Source: Pegoplata infirma (Eukaryota > Arthropoda > Insecta > Diptera > Anthomyiidae). From it: DNA of 64,000 nucleotides. Below, in pieces: positions 57,607 to 64,000 of this stretch (positions are counted from its first letter, which is position 1; each line of letters opens with the position of its first letter). The stretch spans positions 95,860,964 through 95,924,963 of the forward strand of contig OY992539.1 of NCBI GenBank assembly GCA_963921195.1, read 5' to 3'. A program made the translations under genes and the position numbers. A model generated the notes under the pieces. That model was not told the DNA's origin. It ran no database searches and worked only from the letters and a program-made list of their open reading frames with translations.

Positions 57607-58203
57607 AACAAGTAAAAAAGTTAAATTCGGCCTTGCCGAATGTAGTGATACCCTCCACAATTTCAAAAAGATTATTGCAAAAAACTTTATTTAAAAGGAA
57701 ATTACTTTTGAAAAAAAAAAAAAAAAAAATTTTTGAAAAAAAAAATTTCAGCGAAAAAAAATTTTGGTAAAAAAAATTCGCGATTTTTTTTCTTTTTTGT
57801 CAAAAAATATGTTCGTGCTTGTTTAAATAAAATTTTGTGTTTAATTATGTTCACATATGTCAACCAGAAGCCGAATTAAAGCATTTTGTATTATTAGGTT
57901 ATGTTGAATGTACTGAAATTTTTGAGGTGTGTTTACATTTTCGTTCATAACTTTTGAACCGCAGAACCGATATCGCTTAAATGCAATACCAAACTTCTCG
58001 GGAGAACTTCCAATAAATGTGTTAAGTTTCAGTCATCTCTGTGCAATATTTTGTCCGCGACAGCATTTTCCACAGACAGACAGACGGACAGACGGACATC
58101 GCTAGAATGTCTTAAAATCGATCGGGCATCATGAATATATATACTTTACGGGTCCCAGATCGATATTTCGATGAGTTACAAACGGAATGACAAACTTATA
58201 TAT
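57607..58203 (-). mobile_element. mini-me copy 4, split by a foldback
   Basis: Same order as 24665-25410 but with a short microsatellite (58074-58099). It stops at ACTTATATAT and resumes after the foldback at 60704 with ATATACCTCTATCACTAAGT and GGAGGGTATAAA. Confidence 0.85.
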
Positions 58204-60703
58204 GGGGCATTCCATGTGAAATCGGACACTTTGAAAAACTTTTTTTTAGATTTTCCCAATTTGTTTACAGTTTTAAGTACCCTTCAAAAACTCCTACGTG
58301 GCACATTGGATCCTAGGCGCGCATTTGAGAGCCAAACAAATGCTTAGTTATTTACAAAAATTGCTCATATCCGCTAAATAGACACCCTAGGAGAAAGAAA
58401 ACCGTTCATAGAAAGAAAATCCATCGCTTAGTTTAGTCAGGACATAAATTCAAAGTAAGGACTTTTCCCAAAAATTTAAAAAAAATATTTTTTTTTGAAG
58501 ACCTTTTTTATTTTATTTTTTTAAACAACTTCCAATGATGCGATTTTCCTGAAATTAAGTGAAGATTGTAGCTATAACTAGTACCTTTGTTGCCCATTTT
58601 ATTTTTTTTAATATTACTCTTTGTAATTAGGAAATAAAGGCCATCAAAAAGTGTCAAATTTTAAAAAATTAGAAAAAAGCAGTTTATATTTTGGATTGCA
58701 ACTTTTGTGGGGAATGAAAGGGAATGGCGAATCTTTTTGTACAATAAACTAGAAGTATTACTTAATACTCCTGGGGTAGAAACTAGTGCAGCCAGTTGCA
58801 GCTGCGGCCTGGAATGAGGTTTAAAGTGAGGTCTATTAACGAAAAAAAAATATTTTTAAAGTGATTATTTTTTAAAATACTTTACTATTAATCGTTTTAT
58901 TATAAAAATTTATTTAAATGTTAACAGTTAACCGCGGTTTCAAATAATTACTGATTTTGATACCCTACTATACTTTATTAAGGCAAAAGGAGTTTCACCT
59001 AATGCTTGTAACTAACAGGCTTTCTTGACCGCATTACGGCCAAAAAAACTGGAATAGAAGAAGATATTATAAAACGGGTTGATATAATACTTCTGTGTAT
59101 CAACGCAAATGGAAAAAAAAATCAGTGTAGTTTAGAAAATACATAAATGAAACTGAAAAATTATTTGTTGAATGGTTGGTGGATCATGAGTCCCACTATG
59201 CATACAATTCTAGCTCATGACATTTTATACAAGAATTGTGATTGCCCGTTGGTATTAAAATTATCCTTAACTAATTAAGTTTATGATTGAGTCCAATCCA
59301 AATATAACCCTAATAAGGCAGACAGAAATGTTGGAAGAACTGATTATAAAGAGAGGTATTTTTATAATATTTTTTTTTACCAAATATCTTAACAATTATT
59401 GCAAATAATGCTTATTTACCGTGGGTTTCTTCTTTGTTTGATATTTTTCTGCATTATTTTTGTTTAAAAAATCGAAAATGATAATAGATAAATAACAGTT
59501 TATTTTGCAGGTTATTTTAGTGTAGGGTGTAGACTGCACCAAAATATGAATGAAACACTTCGTATTGAATGGTAAGCTGTTATATTGTCACTTAAAATCA
59601 AATAGATTCTTAAATAATTGACCACCATTTTGTTTTTTTATATGAATAAATTAACCAACTTTGCCTTAAATTTACAAGTAGGGTACAAATGCGAAAAATG
59701 TCCAATCTGCATGCGTGAGTTCCTTAAGGTCTCCAGTTTTTATAATGGTAAAGAATGTCGTGAAATTCCTATCCGTTCAAAAGTTATAACAAAAAAACGT
59801 CGATGCGCGCCTTTTTCACACAAAGTTCCCAATGTGCGTGGTAAATTTTCTGATTTTTTTGATGACCCGTTCAAAAGATATCGAATTTTTAAAAATAGGT
59901 AGTTTGTTTCTTTACTCAAACTTCTTTTAATCATAACTTCTTCAATAATGGTCCAAATTTCAATTTTTTTTTTTTTTCAAAATTTTTGTTTTTTTACGTA
60001 CTTTTAAAAAAAAAAATCGCAAAAAATTCTTAAAAGCGCTCTAGTATGAGATTTTTAAGTTTTAAAATTTAAATCTCATTTTTGAAACTGTTTGTACTCT
60101 TTGATTTTTTTGAAATTTTTTTGTGTAAAACTTCTATCAATTCTACAAATTTTTTGCCCATGAGGATCGTGGGATAACTATTATTACTATATTTTAAAAT
60201 TTTTTGAAAAAATGTTATTGTAATTTTCCAATCTTAAAATCGTTTCTACTGCTCCAATGGTGCGTCATAGAGCGGTCCTTTATAAGACCGACCTTCTACC
60301 GGTCCTGAGCAAAAAATTTGTAGAATTGATAGAAGTTTTACACAAAAAATTTCAAAAAAATCTAAGAGTACAAACAGTTTCAAAAATGAGATTTAAATTT
60401 TAAAACTTAAAAATCTCATACTAGAGCGCTTTTAAGAATTTTTTGCGATTTTTTTTTTTAAAGTACGTAAAAAATCAAAAATTTTGAAAAAAAAAATTGA
60501 AATTTGGACCATTATTGAAGAAGTTATGATTAAAAGAAGTTTGAGTAAAGAAACAAACTATCTATTTTTAAAAATTCGATATCTTTTGAAAATCTGAAAA
60601 TTTACCACGTAGGAGTTTTCGAAGGGTACTTAAAACCGTCAACAAATTGGGAAAATCTAAAAAAAAAGTTTTTCAAAGTGTCCGATTTCACATGGAATGC
60701 CCC
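58204..60703. mobile_element. Foldback element, GGGGCATTCCATGTG ends, with internal insert
   Basis: GGGGCATTCCATGTGAAATC at 58204 and its exact complement ending at 60703. It is flanked by ATAT on both sides within a mini-me element. The left arm (58204-58308) stops at CCTACGTGG and continues at about 59837 (GCGTGGTAAATTTTC) to 60165. The right arm runs unbroken from about 60305 to 60703. The 1.5 kb from 58309 to 59836 is therefore an insert. Confidence 0.82.
58990..59270 (+). pseudogene. Degraded coding remnant, probably mobile-element gene
   Basis: One frame reads LTGFLDRITAKKTGIEED and IIKRVDIILLCINANG (59009-59112). After stops and frameshifts it continues as ETEKLFVE and then WWIMSPTMHTILAHD, ILYKNCDCPLVLKLS. 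From memory these resemble an uncharacterised insect repeat-encoded protein with a ...KLYV...M...HKILIHG... block, but I cannot name the family. It lies in the insert within the 58204-60703 foldback and is clearly dead. Confidence 0.35.
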
Positions 60704-60739
60704 ATATACCTCTATCACTAAGTGGAGGGTATAAAAATA

Positions 60740-60955
60740 TTGAGAATCGGTGGAAAATTTGCGAAAATGTGTCCCCTTAATTTAAAAGAAATAGACTTTA
60801 AAAAAATTTATATAATTATAAATATTAAATTCTGTTTTAATTTTTAAATTAATAAAAATTATTTATTATTCGAAGTTTAAAATACTAGTGGGATAAAACC
60901 TTCCGCTTTAAAATTGACTTCGAAAACAAATTTTGGGCTCTTGGGGTCCTATTCC

Positions 60956-60986
<31 letters not shown>

Positions 60987-61616
60987 TGGCTTGAAAGAAT
61001 TTTAGTTGAGATGTTGCTTTAATTAAACATATCCACAAAAAAAATATTGTTCCTATCTGTGGCATCTTTATCATGTTCTGAAATTTATCAAAAAAAAAAA
61101 AACAGCACAATATGCGTTTTCTACCCTTTCTTTAAACTTTATGTATTACTAGCGTGCGCCTGTAAATACAGAAAAATTTCATAATGATAATAAATGACCC
61201 ATTTTTGGAACTTTTCGCTATGTAATCCAATTCACCTGACCATCCAATATAGCATACCAATTCTAAGGTTACGATATGTCTTAATCCTTTACAAAAACTG
61301 TGCTTATGATGATCACCACACATACAATAAAATACCAAATACATTAGTTGATATAATAAATACAAAGTCAACACTAAGACGGTCTTATGTTATTAAAAAA
61401 AAAACATTGATTTATTAATTTGAGCAAAAAAAAAAAAAAATTAAGTAAACAAAACTTTGAGTCTAAAATTTAATGAAAAAAATTTGTAAAAATATGAACA
61501 AATATGTATGAATGAAACAAAAAAATTTGTGAAAAATTAATTAATAAACAAATTTTAGTACAAAAGAAATTTTAGTAAAAAAAAAAATAAAAAAAAAAAT
61601 TGAAAACATTTTCATT
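60740..61616. other. Intron, AT-rich, nothing recognised
   Basis: Short AT-rich frames on both strands (61132-61374, 61194-61418) overlap each other and have no domain. Confidence 0.4.
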
Positions 61617-64000
61617 TCAGTTCGTTCCCAGTTTCATTCCATTTCGTTCCATGTTCTATTCCATTTGGTTCCCTGCTCCATTCAATTTCGTTCAATGTGG
61701 TGTTCATTCCTTTTCGAATAGTATCCGTTAAATAACAGAAGAGTTTCTAGGTATAAGATCATTAAATTAAAAAGAATCATTTTGCCCCTTATTTTGTTTC
61801 AGAAAATATAAAAAGTACACCTTTAACTCCTTTGGAATCAGAATTAAAAAAAAAATCTTGTGGGAATGTTTTTTTTCGCTAAACGATCCTACATTCCAAA
61901 TTTTAAGTTTCCAGTACCATTATTTCAGACAATATGAAAAGTACCAAAGTGCTCGTTTTTACTCCCTTAGAATTGAAATTTCGAAAAAAGTACTTTTTAC
62001 AGATTTTTTTCTGTTGTTGGATCCTACATTCCTAATTTAAGTTTTTATGACTTTTTTCTGTTGTTGGATCCTACATTCCTAATTTAAGTTTTTATGACCT
62101 CTATTTAAGAAAATGTAAACACTACCAAAAAGTAATTTTTGGAGGATAATTTCCCGTTAGAGGATGTTACATTCCAAATTTCAAGTTAATTGGCTCATTA
62201 TTAGTGTTTATAAACCGGTTAACCGAAAAACCGGTTTTTTCCTAAATTTTCGGTTTTTTTGCAAACCGGTTAACCGGAATTGAAGATTTCCGGTGCACCG
62301 AAAACCGGTTTTTTTCTGTCGGTTAACCGGTTTTTTAAATACATTCAAAACGGAATATTTTCGCAAATATTAAGGGTTTACACTTATTTTTTTATGATAT
62401 TTTCAAAATTTCGTTGAAAACAAATTAAAAATCCGCGAGAAAGAACGTCTAAAATATTTTTTGTCTTCAAGAAATTATTTTCTAAATAGGAATTTTTTTC
62501 CGAAACTGATAAAAATTTGAAATACTCACCGTTGTCAGCGTTTTTTTGAACATTTCATGAAAAACTTAATAAGTGACTGTTAACCAGATACCAAAATCCC
62601 TGTTAATGGCGAAAATGTCAATAAAAGAAAATAAAAATAAAATTAGGAACTGCAATTTACTTATAACGAATAAATGTATTTTTCTAAATAAAACCAATAC
62701 AAATTAAATTGAAGTTCTAGGGAATATGGGCAATTAAAGTAAATTATTAAAATATCGCTTTTTTATAGCGTAATAGTTGCAAACCTTGCTGAAAGAAACA
62801 AATACGTTAACTTTAGCTATATTCGCTTTAATTTTTTTTTATAAAAACCCGGTATTTTCAAGTATTTGTTGGTTTTTTCAGTTAAAGAAAAAAACCGGTT
62901 AACCGGTTTTTTTATTTCGGTTTAACCGAGAAAACCGGTTAACCGAAAAAGCTGATTTTCGGTTAACCGAGAAACCGGTTTTCCAAAATGTCGGTTTTTT
63001 ATAAACACTACTCATTATTTAAGAATATATAATTCCCTTTCTTAATTAATTTCCTAGGAATTGGAATTTCCAAAAGTTATTCTTTTGGGAATATTTTATT
63101 TCGCTAGGCAATCTTACACTCAAAATTTTTTATCATTATTATTTCAGAAAATATAAAAGGTACCATAGTACTCGTTTTTATCCCCTTAGATCGGAATCGG
63201 AATTTCCAAAAAGTAAATTTTTCATAGTTTTTTCTGTTGTTGGATCCTACATTCCTAATTTTAACTTTTTATGACCTTTATTTAAGCATGGGATGCTTCA
63301 TTCCAAATTTCAAGCTAATAAAACCATATATAGTATATTTAAAAAGTTTCAAAATACCTTTTTTACCCATTTTACCTCCATAGAATCATTATTTCATTAA
63401 ACCCAGCCATAGTGGATCTATATTCTGAGAGATGCAGCTACATTTCAAATTTCAAATCCCTAGCTTTATTGGTTTGTGGAACTATAAAAAGAACTAACGT
63501 ACCTGTTTTTGCACATTTTACCTCCTTAGAATCAAAATTCCAAAACCCGAGCCTTAGTGTACCTATTTTCCGGGAGGTGCATCTACATATATTACAAATT
63601 TCAAGTCTATAGCTTCAGTGGTGTGGAAATATAAAAAGTACCAAAATACCATTTTTACCCCTATTCCCTAAAATCAACATTTAAAAAAACACAGCCTTAA
63701 AGGACCTATATTTCGGGAGGCGCACCTACATTCCAAATTTCAATTCCCCATTTCGTTCCATGTTTTTTTCCATTTGATTCCCTGTTTTATTCCGATTAGT
63801 CCTATGTAGCATTCATTCCGTTCCGAATATTCGCTTACATGCGCTAAAAACCCCTGCATTCCAAATTTAAAGTTTCCAGGACCATTATTTCAGGAATTAT
63901 AATAATTACCAAAATACATACATATTTTTATCCCCCTTAGAATCGGAATTTCGAAAAAGTACTTTTTTAGAATTTTTCCCGTTGTTGGAACTAACATTTT
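61617..64000 (+). repeat. Diverged tandem repeat, ~130-190-bp units, flanked by TTCGTTCC repeats
   Basis: Units built on ATTTCAGAAAATATAAAAAG, TACC, TTTTTACCCC-TTAGAATC, GGAATTTCGAAAAAGTACTT and ATCCTACATTCCAAATTT recur near 61793, 61923, 62102, 63145, 63340, 63467, 63627 and 63889. A TTCGTTCCATG / CCATTTGGTTCCCTG block occurs at about 61640 and again at 63755. The hAT element 62202-63010 interrupts it; the right end is cut by the window. Frames at 61858-62040 and 63412-63612 are unit translations. Confidence 0.7.
62202..63010. mobile_element. hAT element, TAGTGTTTATAAA ends, CCGGTTAACCGG palindromes
   Basis: An 809-bp element with TAGTGTTTATAAA at 62202-62214 and its exact complement at 62998-63010. 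Identical CTCATTAT duplications flank it (62194-62201, 63011-63018). Both ends are packed with AACCGGTTAACCG-type motifs; the centre is AT-rich and non-coding. Confidence 0.92.

Noticed and set aside
59618..59902. A 94-codon frame as an intact small gene
   Set aside because: Its C-terminal third is the foldback arm; only the Cys-rich middle is worth checking, noted under findings.

Overview
This is AT-rich, repeat-dense nuclear DNA from an insect, most likely a higher fly (Diptera, probably a calyptrate such as a blow fly or house fly relative). The inference rests on three things: a split neurexin/Caspr-superfamily gene, many GTCY-microsatellite 'mini-me'-type elements known from dipterans, and a large load of hAT, Tc1/mariner and foldback elements. 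There are no bacterial features.

Only one host gene is supported, on the + strand. Three coding exons (22523-23388, 49410-49624, 49694-50093) join in frame across canonical GT-AG introns (phases 2 and 1; the last donor is phase 2). They encode 493 codons of extracellular sequence: end of a laminin G domain, a six-cysteine EGF domain, a fibrinogen-like segment, then most of another laminin G domain. The order is that of the neurexin IV/Caspr/axotactin family; axotactin (axo) is my preferred name and Nrx-IV the alternative. Both ends of the gene lie outside the window. The introns are about 26.0 kb and 69 bp, with at least 22.5 kb and 13.9 kb of flanking intronic sequence.

Layout. 1-2106: satellite of a 35-bp unit. 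3059-4860: small MITEs. 4861-6515: decayed Tc1-like element. 6641-7574: hAT-type MITE with its empty site preserved nearby. 7.9-17.6 kb: CACTC-ended MITEs, mini-me elements and foldbacks inserted in each other. 18.3-22.0 kb: a large inverted-repeat block with a hAT element. 22.5-23.4 kb: exon. 24.7-29.1 kb: mini-me, hairpin MITE and TA-flanked MITE. 30.5-34.1 kb: two near-identical hAT elements in opposite orientation. 35-37.9 kb: foldbacks. 38.6-48.0 kb: a foldback element swollen by nested foldback insertions. 48.4-49.2 kb: long mini-me-like element. 49.4-50.1 kb: two exons. 50.3-64 kb: more foldbacks, including a 1.2-kb near-perfect palindrome (54079-55295), a degraded mobile-element gene, and a third type of hAT element.

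No new enzymatic system is visible. The striking feature is the density of palindromic DNA inside the introns of one neuronal/glial adhesion-type gene, which if transcribed would give many long hairpin RNAs. Element names are inferred from termini, target duplications and copy comparison done by eye.
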